DNA of 64,000 nucleotides, from positions 28,006 to 92,005 of the forward strand of contig NZ_WWVR01000015.1 in NCBI RefSeq assembly GCF_009883055.1, written 5' to 3'. Positions 51,576 through 59,851 of this stretch are shown here, piece after piece (the stretch's first letter is position 1; each line of letters begins with the position of its first letter). The notes beneath the pieces are model-generated. The model was not told the origin of the DNA, did not search any database, and worked only from the letters and a program-made list of their open reading frames with translations. The DNA comes from Blautia sp. BIOML-A1. GTDB lineage: Bacteria > Bacillota > Clostridia > Lachnospirales > Lachnospiraceae. A program made the position numbers and the translations under genes.

Positions 51576-51591
51576 CTTTTATTCTCTGCTT

Positions 51592-51621
51592 GTAACTGTT
51601 CAGTACCTTCTGAATAGTTAC
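51592..51621. mobile_element. 30-bp deletion derivative of the type A element
   Basis: GTAACTGTTCAGTACC joined to TTCTGAATAGTTAC: the two ends of the 143-bp element with the middle 113 bp gone. The junction falls at TACC, present at both deletion borders in full elements. It is flanked by a perfect duplication CTCTGCTT (51584-51591, 51622-51629). It lies 2 bp beyond the right flank from the secA stop codon. Confidence 0.9.
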
Positions 51622-51631
51622 CTCTGCTTTC

Positions 51632-54208
51632 TTATGCTTTCATTAATTTACGTCCGCAGCACTGTTTGTATTTCTTGCCGCTTCCGCACGGGCATGGATC
51701 GTTTGGATAAACTTTCTCTTCTTTACGCTGAACCGGTGCTCTGCCTGCGGAATCATCCTTGTTGGTTCCTGTAACCTTGGCAACCTGCTCACGCTCTGCC
51801 TTCTGCTCTACATGAACATGATACAGCATACGGACAGTATCTTCCTGGATCGCGCTGATCATGTTATTAAACATCTCATACGCACTCATCTTGTATTCTA
51901 CAACCGGATCTCTCTGTCCATATCCTACAAGGCCGATACCCTGTCGCAGGATTTCCATATCATCAATGTGATCCATCCACTTACTGTCGATACACTTCAG
52001 AAGCACAACACGCTCCAGTTCACGAAGCTGCTCTGCTTCCGGGAACTCTGCTTCTTTGTCTTCATAAAGCTTGACAGCCTTTTCCTTGATCTCGTGTTTG
52101 ATCTCGTCTTTCTTTCTGCCCTTGACATCCTCTTTTGTCAGTGCTTTGATCGGAATGACAGGAAGAAGTGTGGTATTGAACTCATCCAGATCCCACTCTT
52201 CGGAATCCACATCGTCTGAGAAACACATATCTACCGTGCTGTCTACGATGTCTGTGATCATCTTGTAGATAGAATCACGCATATTCTCTCCGTCAAGTAC
52301 CTGACGACGCTCTGCATAGATAATCTCACGCTGCTCGTTGTTTACCTGGTCATAATCAAGAAGGTTTTTACGAATACCGAAGTTGTTGAACTCAATCTTC
52401 TCCTGTGCTTTCTGGATCGCGTTGGAGAGCATCTTGTGCTCGATCTGCTCATTCTCAGCAACACCGAGGGAAGTAAATACCTTCATCAGACGCTCAGAAC
52501 CGAACAGACGCATCAGATCATCCTCAAGAGAGATGTAGAAACGGGATTCACCCGGATCTCCCTGACGACCAGAGCGTCCACGGAGCTGGTTATCAATACG
52601 TCTGGATTCATGACGCTCTGTACCGATGATCTTGAGACCGCCGGCTTCTCTTGCCACATCATCCAGCTTAATATCCGTACCACGGCCTGCCATGTTAGTT
52701 GCGATGGTAACTGCACCGGACTGACCTGCCTGTGCAACAATCTCTGCCTCAAGTTCATGGAACTTCGCATTCAGGACCTTGTGCGGGATTCCCTCACGGC
52801 GGAGCATCTTGCTGATAAGCTCAGAAGTTTCAATGGTAATAGTACCAACCAGTACCGGCTGTTTCTTTTCATATGCTTCTTTGACAGCCGCTACGACCGC
52901 ATTGAATTTCTCTTTCTTGGTCATGTATACAGCATCTTCAAGGTCTTTACGCTGTACCGGTCTGTTGGTCGGGATCTCTACAACGTCCATTCCGTAAATA
53001 TCACGGAACTCTTTCTCCTCTGTAAGTGCTGTACCGGTCATACCGCCCTTCTTGTCATATTTATTGAAGAAGTTCTGGAATGTGATGGTAGCAAGGGTCT
53101 TGCTCTCTCTCTTGACCTTAACATGTTCCTTTGCTTCAATCGCCTGATGAAGTCCGTCAGAATAACGACGGCCCGGCATGATACGTCCGGTAAACTCATC
53201 AACGATCAGAATCTCATCATCCTTAACTACGTAGTCCTGATCCTTATGCATCAGATTGTGTGCACGAAGTGCAAGAATGATATTGTGCTGGATCTCCAGG
53301 TTCTCCGGATCTGCCAGGTTCTCGATATTAAAGAATTTCTCAACCTTCTTGACACCCTGCTCGGTAAGGTTGACGATCTTGTCCTTCTCATTGACAACGA
53401 AGTCTCCGGTCTCGACAACTTCCTCACCCATGATGGCTGCCATCTTGGTCATCTCATGGCTGGCCTCACCACGCTCAAGCTGCTGAGCCAGAATATCGCA
53501 TACTTCGTAAAGCTTGGTTGATTTGCCGCTCTGTCCGGAAATGATAAGAGGTGTACGTGCCTCATCGATCAGGACGGAGTCGATCTCATCGATGATACAG
53601 TAGTGCAGATCTCGCTGTACAAGCTGTTCCTTGTAGATGACCATATTGTCACGAAGATAGTCAAATCCAAGTTCGTTATTTGTAATATAAGTGATGTCGC
53701 ATCCGTATGCAGCACGGCGCTCTTCCGGCTTCATATCATTAAGAACAACACCTACAGTCAGTCCGAGGAACTCATGGACTTTACCCATCCACTCAGCATC
53801 TCGTTTTGCCAGGTAATCGTTGACGGTTACGATATGGACACCCTTGCCCTCAAGGGCATTTAAGTATGCTGGAAGCGTGGACACGAGAGTCTTACCTTCA
53901 CCTGTCTTCATCTCAGCGATACGTCCCTGATGGAGAATGATACCACCGATGATCTGTACACGATAATGTTCCATGCCGAGAACTCGCTTTGCGCCCTCAC
54001 GTACAACTGCAAAAGCCTCTGGAAGAAGATCATCCAGTGTTGCTCCCTCATCCAGACGTTTACGGAATTCTCTGGTCTTGTCTCTCAGCTGTTCATCTGT
54101 TAATTTCTGCATCTCCGGACGAAGTGCTTCTGTTTTCTCTACGAGCGGCATGATTCGTTTTACTTCATGCTCACTTCTTGTTCCAAACACTTTTGAAAAA
54201 ATATTCAT
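51632..54208 (-). CDS. secA: preprotein translocase ATPase SecA
   Basis: 858 residues. SecA drives export of signal-peptide proteins through SecYEG. Motor motifs: [20 protein letters not shown] (Walker A), [20 protein letters not shown] (DEAD-like), [36 protein letters not shown] and [20 protein letters not shown]. The C-terminus has the SEC-C zinc motif [23 protein letters not shown] 54206-54208 has AGGAGCAGATAT ahead. The 5' region carries an old palindrome copy, and the 3' region two palindromes right after the stop. Confidence 0.97.
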   Translation of the reverse strand: MNIFSKVFGTRSEHEVKRIMPLVEKTEALRPEMQKLTDEQLRDKTREFRKRLDEGATLDDLLPEAFAVVREGAKRVLGMEHYRVQIIGGIILHQGRIAEMKTGEGKTLVSTLPAYLNALEGKGVHIVTVNDYLAKRDAEWMGKVHEFLGLTVGVVLNDMKPEERRAAYGCDITYITNNELGFDYLRDNMVIYKEQLVQRDLHYCIIDEIDSVLIDEARTPLIISGQSGKSTKLYEVCDILAQQLERGEASHEMTKMAAIMGEEVVETGDFVVNEKDKIVNLTEQGVKKVEKFFNIENLADPENLEIQHNIILALRAHNLMHKDQDYVVKDDEILIVDEFTGRIMPGRRYSDGLHQAIEAKEHVKVKRESKTLATITFQNFFNKYDKKGGMTGTALTEEKEFRDIYGMDVVEIPTNRPVQRKDLEDAVYMTKKEKFNAVVAAVKEAYEKKQPVLVGTITIETSELISKMLRREGIPHKVLNAKFHELEAEIVAQAGQSGAVTIATNMAGRGTDIKLDDVAREAGGLKIIGTERHESRRIDNQLRGRSGRQGDPGESRFYISLEDDLMRLFGSERLMKVFTSLGVAENEQIEHKMLSNAIQKAQEKIEFNNFGIRKNLLDYDQVNNEQREIIYAERRQVLDGENMRDSIYKMITDIVDSTVDMCFSDDVDSEEWDLDEFNTTLLPVIPIKALTKEDVKGRKKDEIKHEIKEKAVKLYEDKEAEFPEAEQLRELERVVLLKCIDSKWMDHIDDMEILRQGIGLVGYGQRDPVVEYKMSAYEMFNNMISAIQEDTVRMLYHVHVEQKAEREQVAKVTGTNKDDSAGRAPVQRKEEKVYPNDPCPCGSGKKYKQCCGRKLMKA

Positions 54209-54306
54209 ATATCTGCTCCTGTTTCTGTTTTTCTTTTCAATTCCTGCGGATCTCTCCACACCCACTAACTCCTGTCTGCTGCTTCATGGCTGCATGACAG
54301 TCACAT

Positions 54307-54333
54307 GTCACCCTTTACTTCATTCACGGTAAC
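54307..54333 (+). repeat. degenerate type B palindrome upstream of secA
   Basis: This 27-bp stretch (GTCACC ... GGTAAC) aligns without gaps to the type B palindrome with 20 of 27 matches, and arm complementarity is partly kept. TCACAT occurs on both sides, a possible decayed duplication. It would lie in or just ahead of the secA leader. Confidence 0.5.
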
Positions 54334-54469
54334 ATCACATCTATTTTATTTTAACACTTTCGCATAGGGAAAACAATGAATTTTTATTAAACAAACTGTG
54401 TCCTATGTCTGATCTCAGTATATTTATAATTTTGACAAAGCAGTTTTGTTCGTTAATACTAACTTTTTC

Positions 54470-54498
54470 TTGTCATTGCTGAGTGGATATGCTATGAT
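54470..54498 (+). promoter_or_regulatory. extended -10 promoter of the NusG-II/Gx gene pair
   Basis: TTGTCA (54470-54475), 17-bp spacer, TGC then TATGAT (54493-54498), i.e. an extended -10. Transcription would start near 54505, downstream of a TTG at 54498. This supports the TTG at 54555 as the start codon. Confidence 0.65.
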
Positions 54499-54554
54499 TG
54501 ATTTTATATGAGAATCAGAAAATAACTCTTCTCAGGAAACAGAGGTACTGGTAT

Positions 54555-54923
54555 TTGAAGAAAAAAGAACTGACATTTATCATTGGCATCATAGTCTTTG
54601 CCCTGCTTCTCTGGGGTGGAATGTATCTTGTTCGGCGTGGACATTACGGTTCGATCCGGATCACGATAAACGGCGAAGAATACGGCACATACTCTCTTGC
54701 AAAGGATCAGGTGATCTCCATCGGCGATACCAATGTATGTGAAATAAAAAATGGCGAGGTCAAAATGATCGGAGCAGACTGTCCAGATCATCTCTGCCTG
54801 AAACAGAGAGCTGTTGACAACACCGGCGGAACAATCGTCTGCCTGCCAAATAAAATTGTGATCGAAGGAATAAAAGGCACCTCTTCCGACGAGGCTTCAC
54901 CGGAATTCGATACTGTTGTCTGA
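54555..54923 (+). CDS. NusG domain II family exported protein
   Basis: About 122 residues. An N-terminal membrane helix (ELTFIIGIIVFALLLWGGMY) anchors an outside NusG_II-like domain with GADCPDHLCLKQ and GGTIVCLPNKIVIEG. The paired cysteines may form a disulfide. Such proteins are often encoded next to Gx transporters and ApbE/FMN genes in Firmicutes and are thought to belong to extracytoplasmic redox systems; a defined role is not established. I start at TTG 54555, with AGAGG 9 bp ahead. The gene is followed 31 bp later by the Gx transporter. Confidence 0.8.
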   Translation: MKKKELTFIIGIIVFALLLWGGMYLVRRGHYGSIRITINGEEYGTYSLAKDQVISIGDTNVCEIKNGEVKMIGADCPDHLCLKQRAVDNTGGTIVCLPNKIVIEGIKGTSSDEASPEFDTVV

Positions 54924-54954
54924 CTTTTATTCTATATTTACAAAGGAAAATATT

Positions 54955-55440
54955 ATGAACCAGAAAAAAATTGCCAATCTCGGACTGTTTGCCGCAGTTG
55001 CCATCATCTTTGGCTATGTGGAATCGCTAATCCCGTTTTTTGCGGGAATCCCGGGGATGAAGCTTGGACTTGCAAACCTTGCGATACTTTTTATCCTTGA
55101 GAAATATACGTGGAAGGAAGCTGCACTTGTATCCGCAGTGAGAATCATTGTGATCGGATTTATGTTTGGAAATCTGTTCAGCATCCTCTACAGCCTTGCC
55201 GGGGCTGCACTCAGCCTTACAGTTATGACTTTCATGAAGAAAAAATCCGGCTTCAGCATCCTTGGGATAAGCGTTGCCGGTGGTGTCTCACACAACATAG
55301 GACAGCTTATCATTGCAGGCCTGATCACGATGACTTCCGGGCTGATCTACTATGCACCGGCGTTGTTGATATCCGGAGTGATCACCGGACTTCTTATTGG
55401 CACACTTACCGGCGAAGTATTAAAACGTATTAAATTTTAG
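54955..55440 (+). CDS. Gx transporter family membrane protein (HppA/ThiW-like)
   Basis: About 161 residues with five helices. FAAVAIIFGYVESLIPFFAG, IPGMKLGLANLAILFILEKY and GGVSHNIGQLIIAGLITMTS are family signatures. Often annotated as heptaprenyl diphosphate synthase component I, but more likely the substrate-binding membrane part of an ECF-like transporter. It could import a quinone or flavin precursor for the adjoining redox genes; this is inference from context. ATG 54955-54957 has AAAGGAAAA. A convergent terminator follows. Confidence 0.85.
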   Translation: MNQKKIANLGLFAAVAIIFGYVESLIPFFAGIPGMKLGLANLAILFILEKYTWKEAALVSAVRIIVIGFMFGNLFSILYSLAGAALSLTVMTFMKKKSGFSILGISVAGGVSHNIGQLIIAGLITMTSGLIYYAPALLISGVITGLLIGTLTGEVLKRIKF

Positions 55441-55446
55441 AGCAAA

Positions 55447-55513
55447 TAAAAACCTGTAAGAACTTATAAGTCTGACATAATTATCCGTTTATAAGTTCAT
55501 TACAGGTTTTTTA
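55447..55513. terminator. convergent terminator between the Gx gene and apbE
   Basis: AAAAACCTGTAA and TTACAGGTTTTT form the outer arms and GAACTTATAA/TTATAAGTTC the inner ones. T-rich ends on both strands make it bidirectional. Confidence 0.85.
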
Positions 55514-55524
55514 TTTCACATATT

Positions 55525-56577
55525 TTATTTAGTCGTATTGACTGTATAGGTATTCTTCATCAGTTCGAATCGGTCTTTCATCCCATCAGTAAGATAGATA
55601 TTTTTATCCTCATCCACAAACATCGCATCGGCATCATATTTCTCCAGCAGTTCCATTGCATCATCCATTCCAAGCACGAAGCATGCAGTAGAGAGTCCGT
55701 CTGCCAGAAGTCCATTGTCGCAGACGATTGTCACGGAATCTAAGCCATTCCATACCGGGTAGCCTGTTTTCGGATCCAGGATGTGGTGGTAGCGTTTGCC
55801 GTCTTCCATGAAGTATTTTTCGTAATCACCTGATGTAGAAAGGAACTCTCCACCTTCGATCGTGATTGCACCAAGGTACTCTCCTTCTGTATCTCTGGGA
55901 TCGGTCACTGCCACCTTCCACGGAGAATCATCCGGTTTCTGCCCGTACGCAAACACACTGCTGCCACCAAGATTCAGAATCATTCCTTCTACTTCTTTCT
56001 GATCTTTTAGAAACTCTGAGATCACATCACAGCCGATTCCCTTACCAACTGCACCCAGATCCAGGGTCGTATCTTTGGCCAGAGTTACTTTATTTCCGTC
56101 CAGAGTCACCTTCTGATAGCCGACATCCTTAAGAAGCGCATCAAGCTCTGATGCTTCCGGCACATGAGGATCCTCGCCGTCGATGTTCCAGAGCCGTATC
56201 ACCTTACCGAGCGTCGGGTCAAATGCGCCGTCGGAATCACCGGCAAGCTGCTCGATCTTTGCAAGATAACCGGCAAGCTCATCGGAAACCTCTGTCGTCT
56301 CACCTGCGGCTGCATTCAGCTTCGAAATCTGGGAATCCTCGTCTGTCCAGGACAAAAGGCCGCTCTCAATCTCACGAAGCTTGTTTCCAATCTCCGCGTT
56401 CAGATCATCTCCCGTTGTGTACAGTGTCTCTGAGACTACGGTATCCATCGCAAAATCTGTATTTGTATATTTCTCCGCATCCTTCGCCAGAACCGGTACT
56501 GCTCCTGTAAGCGTACCACAAAGCACCGCACTTGTCAGTGCACAGGCAATTTTTTTGTAAAAATTATGATTTCTCAT
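55525..56577 (-). CDS. apbE: FAD:protein FMN transferase
   Basis: 350 residues. ApbE cuts FAD and attaches FMN covalently to a Thr/Ser in FMN-binding domains. The family features are present: TDFAMDTVVSETLYTTGD at the start, DPTLGKVIRLWNIDGEDP, LDLGAVGKGIGCDVISEFLK, LNLGGSSVFAYGQ and RYHHILDPKTGYPVWNGLDS with the metal site. The signal peptide (YKKIACALTSAVLCGTLTGA, VPVLAKD) places it outside the membrane, where the targets are. A Cys is present there but the -1 residue does not fit a lipobox. It overlaps the Fe-S protein gene by 4 bp. Confidence 0.95.
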   Translation of the reverse strand: MRNHNFYKKIACALTSAVLCGTLTGAVPVLAKDAEKYTNTDFAMDTVVSETLYTTGDDLNAEIGNKLREIESGLLSWTDEDSQISKLNAAAGETTEVSDELAGYLAKIEQLAGDSDGAFDPTLGKVIRLWNIDGEDPHVPEASELDALLKDVGYQKVTLDGNKVTLAKDTTLDLGAVGKGIGCDVISEFLKDQKEVEGMILNLGGSSVFAYGQKPDDSPWKVAVTDPRDTEGEYLGAITIEGGEFLSTSGDYEKYFMEDGKRYHHILDPKTGYPVWNGLDSVTIVCDNGLLADGLSTACFVLGMDDAMELLEKYDADAMFVDEDKNIYLTDGMKDRFELMKNTYTVNTTK

Positions 56578-57389
56578 TTACCTTCTCCTCTTATAGATGA
56601 AACTGCTTCCGCTTCCTTTTGCTCCACTTCCTGCCCAATCTGGATGTTCTTACGCGGGCAAGTTGCCTCGCATGCGTGACAGCAGATGCATTCACCAGAA
56701 AGAAGAGTATCGCCGTCAATATCAAGATGTGCCGGACAGCGTTTCCTGCAGAGTCCGCATTTTGCCGGACATTTGGAACGGTCTCTCTTGAACAGTGCAG
56801 ACGGCAGGATCGGCATCATCGCAAAGACTGCTCCCATCGGACACAAAAACTGACAGAAAAAGCGCTCCTGTGTACACATGCCAATCAGGATCAGCACAAG
56901 CAGAATGATTCCTATCCTGTAGGAAGCATTCGGAAGTTTCTGTGCTGTCAGCATGGAAAACACATCCCATGGACTCATTCCCTGAAGGTTCGAATACCAG
57001 CCAGCCAGAATAGAAAGTAGAAGAAATGCCAGAAGAAGGTATTTCACTTTTTGCAGATAACGAACCACTTTTTCCGGATATCCATGTCTGCCTTTTTTAT
57101 GAAAAACTTTCTGCCTGATAAATACTGTCAGCTCATACATGGCATCCCCCAATGAACCAAATGCACACGCATATCCGCAAAAATGCCGTCCAAACAGCAC
57201 TGTGAGCAGAAGCAGGGCACCTGTAACATCAAGGAAAGAATTCCATGTCACCGGCTGACCGGCCGCAATTGCCTGAAAAATGGACTTCACTCCTGCAAAT
57301 GCAGTGGAAAAAAGAGCCGGTGCCACGATGAAAAAGATAAGCTGTATGACAGCCCGGATCAACCGGACCTTTCTCTGCCTTTTTTTCAT
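56574..57389 (-). CDS. NapH-like polytopic membrane Fe-S protein
   Basis: 271 residues with about five helices. The membrane motif FGRHFCGYACAFGSLGD has a CX3C pair, and FFCQFLCPMGAVFAM a CX3CP pair, as in NosR/NapH-type quinol-linked proteins. Two ferredoxin-type [4Fe-4S] motifs follow on the inside: CPAKCGLCRKRCP and CICCHACEATCP. Probable role: move electrons from the cytosolic side or from quinol to the extracytoplasmic FMN proteins. ATG 57387-57389 overlaps the FMN-protein stop by 4 bp, and ApbE overlaps its own stop by 4 bp, so the three are translationally coupled. Confidence 0.88.
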   Translation of the reverse strand: MKKRQRKVRLIRAVIQLIFFIVAPALFSTAFAGVKSIFQAIAAGQPVTWNSFLDVTGALLLLTVLFGRHFCGYACAFGSLGDAMYELTVFIRQKVFHKKGRHGYPEKVVRYLQKVKYLLLAFLLLSILAGWYSNLQGMSPWDVFSMLTAQKLPNASYRIGIILLVLILIGMCTQERFFCQFLCPMGAVFAMMPILPSALFKRDRSKCPAKCGLCRKRCPAHLDIDGDTLLSGECICCHACEATCPRKNIQIGQEVEQKEAEAVSSIRGEGK

Positions 57390-57943
57390 GCGTTTTCCGC
57401 CTTTCCTAATGCATCCACAACTGCATTAATGATTCCGGTAGAGCTGAAGGTTGCTCCGGATACAGTATCAACATCTGTGCTCTGTGCGGAAATAATAGAA
57501 CTGATCACACCTTCGCCCTGTGAGAGATACGCAGCATCCTCTCCTGGAGCACTTGTTACCTGTATATCTGTGATCTCATCACCGGAAAGTGTAACCTGAA
57601 CCTGGATTGTTCCACCAAATCCCTGTGCCTCACCTGTGTAGGTTCCGTCCTTGTATACACCTTCTCCGGAAGCTGCTGCATCGCTGCTGCCCGTCTCATT
57701 ATCTGTTTCTGTTTTCTGTGAAGCGTTGTACGCTGCCGCTCTGGCCTCTTCCTGTGCTTTTGCTGCATCTTCAAGGGCAGTCAGCATTTCTTTCTGCTGT
57801 TCCTCCAATGCACTTACACGGTCAGTCAGCTCTGTGATCTGCAGTGCCTGTGTGTCATTTTTCTGCATAAAATTATATCCCAGAACTGCACCGATGATCA
57901 GAATAAGGCACAAAAGCCTCATATAAAAACTATGGTATTTCAT
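57386..57943 (-). CDS. membrane-anchored FMN-binding protein
   Basis: 185 residues. One N-terminal helix (MRLLCLILIIGAVLGYNFM) and a coiled-coil stem (DRVSALEEQQKEMLTALEDA, AKAQEEARAAAYNASQ, about 41-76), then an FMN_bind domain (97-185). The flavinylation motif is DTVSGAT at 159-165, where the Thr is the likely FMN attachment point. It is expected to carry one covalent FMN outside the cell, next to ApbE and the Fe-S protein. No ribosome site problem is seen (AGGAG before ATG 57943). Confidence 0.92.
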   Translation of the reverse strand: MKYHSFYMRLLCLILIIGAVLGYNFMQKNDTQALQITELTDRVSALEEQQKEMLTALEDAAKAQEEARAAAYNASQKTETDNETGSSDAAASGEGVYKDGTYTGEAQGFGGTIQVQVTLSGDEITDIQVTSAPGEDAAYLSQGEGVISSIISAQSTDVDTVSGATFSSTGIINAVVDALGKAENA

Positions 57944-57980
57944 TCTCTCGTTACTCCTGTTGTTTTATTATAAGTATAAC

Positions 57981-59768
57981 CTAATTCTGTGCCTGGTTCA
58001 ATGCATTCTGAAATGCCTGAATGATACCCTGCGAGGAAAAGGTTGCTCCGGATACAGCATCCAGACTATCTGCTGACTGACTTCCCAGTACCTGATTATA
58101 AATGGAATTCCATGCTTCATCAAAATACTCTTCATCATCAAGTGTACTGTAAGAAGCTTCAACGATCAGACCGCCGGATATGGTTACGGTTACAGTCACA
58201 CTTCCTGCTCCATAGTTTCCCTCGCCACTTCCGGTATAAGTTCCGTCTCTGTATCTTCCCGCCGGTTCTTCCGTTGGCTCTGGGGTTGGTGTTTCTGTTG
58301 GAACAGCTGTAGGTTCCGGTGTCGGAGTTGCTTCTGGTGTCGTTATCGGTGCCGGGGTTGGTGTTACAGATATTTCCGGTGTGACTGTCGGTGTTGGTGT
58401 TTCCGTCGGAGTTTCTGTGATCTTTGCACTTGCCAGTGCCTGCTGTGCTCCGCCAAGAATCCCCTGTGAAGAATACGTTGCCCCGCTTACCGTATCAATT
58501 CCATCCGCAGACTGTTTTTCCATGATTGCAGGCTGTAATGTCTTCCATGCCTTTTTGAAGAACGATGCAGTGTCTGTATTTGTATTTGTTACCTCGGTGA
58601 TCCTGCCATCCCTGATCGTTACGGTAATGGTAACAAAACCGGAATATCCTCTCGCTCTTCCTGAATACGTTCCATCCCGATACTCGGAAACCGGTGTGTC
58701 CGGAGTATCAGGTGACGCAGTCGGTTTCGGCGTCACTGCAGGCGTGGCCGTTGGCTTCACAGTCGGTCTGGCGGTTGTCTCTGCTTTCGCCAGTGCTTTC
58801 TGAGCAGCTTCCAGAATACCATTAGAGGAGAAGGTTGCTCCACTGACAGTATCTACGCCATATACGCCCTGTTTCTTAAGAATTGCAGGCTGGATTTTTG
58901 ACCATGCCTTGCTGAAATATTCTCTGGTATCCGTGTTTGTATTTGTCATTTTTGTAATTTTTCCATTTTTGATGGTAATTGTTACTTTTACCGGACCAGC
59001 AAAACCTTCTGCTTCCGCCGTGTAGGTTCCGTCCTTATAAGTCGTATTTGCAGCTGGTTTGGGAATGGCCGTTGGCCTCACGGTCGGTCTGGCAGTCGGA
59101 GTCGGCGTTGTACTTACTGCTGCACTGTCATTTCCTGCTTTTGACAGAGCATTCTGCACTGCCTGGATGATTCCGTTAGAGGAATATGTAGCTCCGCTGA
59201 CAGCATCTACATTTGGCGTCTGCCCGGAGATCATCCTGTCGATCACGCCCTGTGCAGATGCGAAATACGATGGTGTTTCACCAGAAGCACTCAATATATC
59301 AATGGAAGCAATCTTTCCACCGGAGATCGTTACCTGAACAGTAATCGTCCCACCAAATCCGGTTCCACTTCCCTGATAGGTTCCGTCTTTGTATCCGCCT
59401 GCCGGAACAGATGTAGTCGGTGTAGAGGTGCTTCCCTGCCCTGCAGTTGATGTTTTTTGCGACTCATCAGGAAGTGTTTTGGCTGTCCCCTTCTTGATCC
59501 CGCCTTTCTTGGCCTTTTTGGAAGAAGAGCTGGCTGCTTTTGATGAAGAAGTTCCATCAGAAAAGTCATCATAGGCATAGGCTGTCGCAAGCAATCCTGT
59601 CAGTTCTTCTGCATCTTTAACATCTGCACTTTCCGACTGTACTTTCTGGGATATCCCGGCCTTTCCCTGAACACCGGTCACAGTAACTGCTGCAATCACT
59701 GCGGCTGCCGGAAGAAGTTTGATATAATTTTTTCTGTCCGGAAAATTCTTTTTATCCTGTTTTTTCAT
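57981..59768 (-). CDS. secreted protein with four FMN-binding domains
   Basis: 595 residues. After a basic N-terminus and hydrophobic helix (about 17-33), four FMN_bind domains begin near residues 126, 244, 363 and 506. Each has a flavinylation motif: DAVSGAT (188-194), DTVSGAT (306-312), DTVSGAT (425-431), DAVSGAT (570-576). They are joined by Pro/Thr-rich linkers (PTPTARPTVRPTA, TPKPTASPDTPDT and PEPTAVPTETPTPEPTE) that would let the flavins swing. This could form a molecular wire through the cell wall. Repeat units 2 and 3 are the most alike. There is no sortase motif. ATG 59766-59768, AGGAG ahead. It follows the Tp47/Big2 gene. Confidence 0.93.
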   Translation of the reverse strand: MKKQDKKNFPDRKNYIKLLPAAAVIAAVTVTGVQGKAGISQKVQSESADVKDAEELTGLLATAYAYDDFSDGTSSSKAASSSSKKAKKGGIKKGTAKTLPDESQKTSTAGQGSTSTPTTSVPAGGYKDGTYQGSGTGFGGTITVQVTISGGKIASIDILSASGETPSYFASAQGVIDRMISGQTPNVDAVSGATYSSNGIIQAVQNALSKAGNDSAAVSTTPTPTARPTVRPTAIPKPAANTTYKDGTYTAEAEGFAGPVKVTITIKNGKITKMTNTNTDTREYFSKAWSKIQPAILKKQGVYGVDTVSGATFSSNGILEAAQKALAKAETTARPTVKPTATPAVTPKPTASPDTPDTPVSEYRDGTYSGRARGYSGFVTITVTIRDGRITEVTNTNTDTASFFKKAWKTLQPAIMEKQSADGIDTVSGATYSSQGILGGAQQALASAKITETPTETPTPTVTPEISVTPTPAPITTPEATPTPEPTAVPTETPTPEPTEEPAGRYRDGTYTGSGEGNYGAGSVTVTVTISGGLIVEASYSTLDDEEYFDEAWNSIYNQVLGSQSADSLDAVSGATFSSQGIIQAFQNALNQAQN

Positions 59769-59793
59769 AATGTCTCCTGCATATCTGTAAACA

Positions 59794-59835
59794 TACAAAA
59801 GCAGGGGCTGTTAAAAAACGCCCCCGTCTTTTGTA
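59794..59835 (-). terminator. hairpin between the surface protein and the four-FMN gene
   Basis: TACAAAAG (59794-59801) and CTTTTGTA (59828-59835) enclose CAGGGGC/GCCCCCG arms with a TTAAAAAA loop. There is no long U-tract after it on the minus strand. It probably limits rather than ends transcription, setting more surface protein than FMN protein. Confidence 0.6.
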
Positions 59836-59851
59836 ATGGTTCTATAACTTT

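Noticed and set aside
54451-54463. GTTAATACTAAC near the NusG-II promoter as a third copy of the flavin operator
   Set aside because: The arms are shorter and the spacing is different from the 16-bp pair at 63603-63676.
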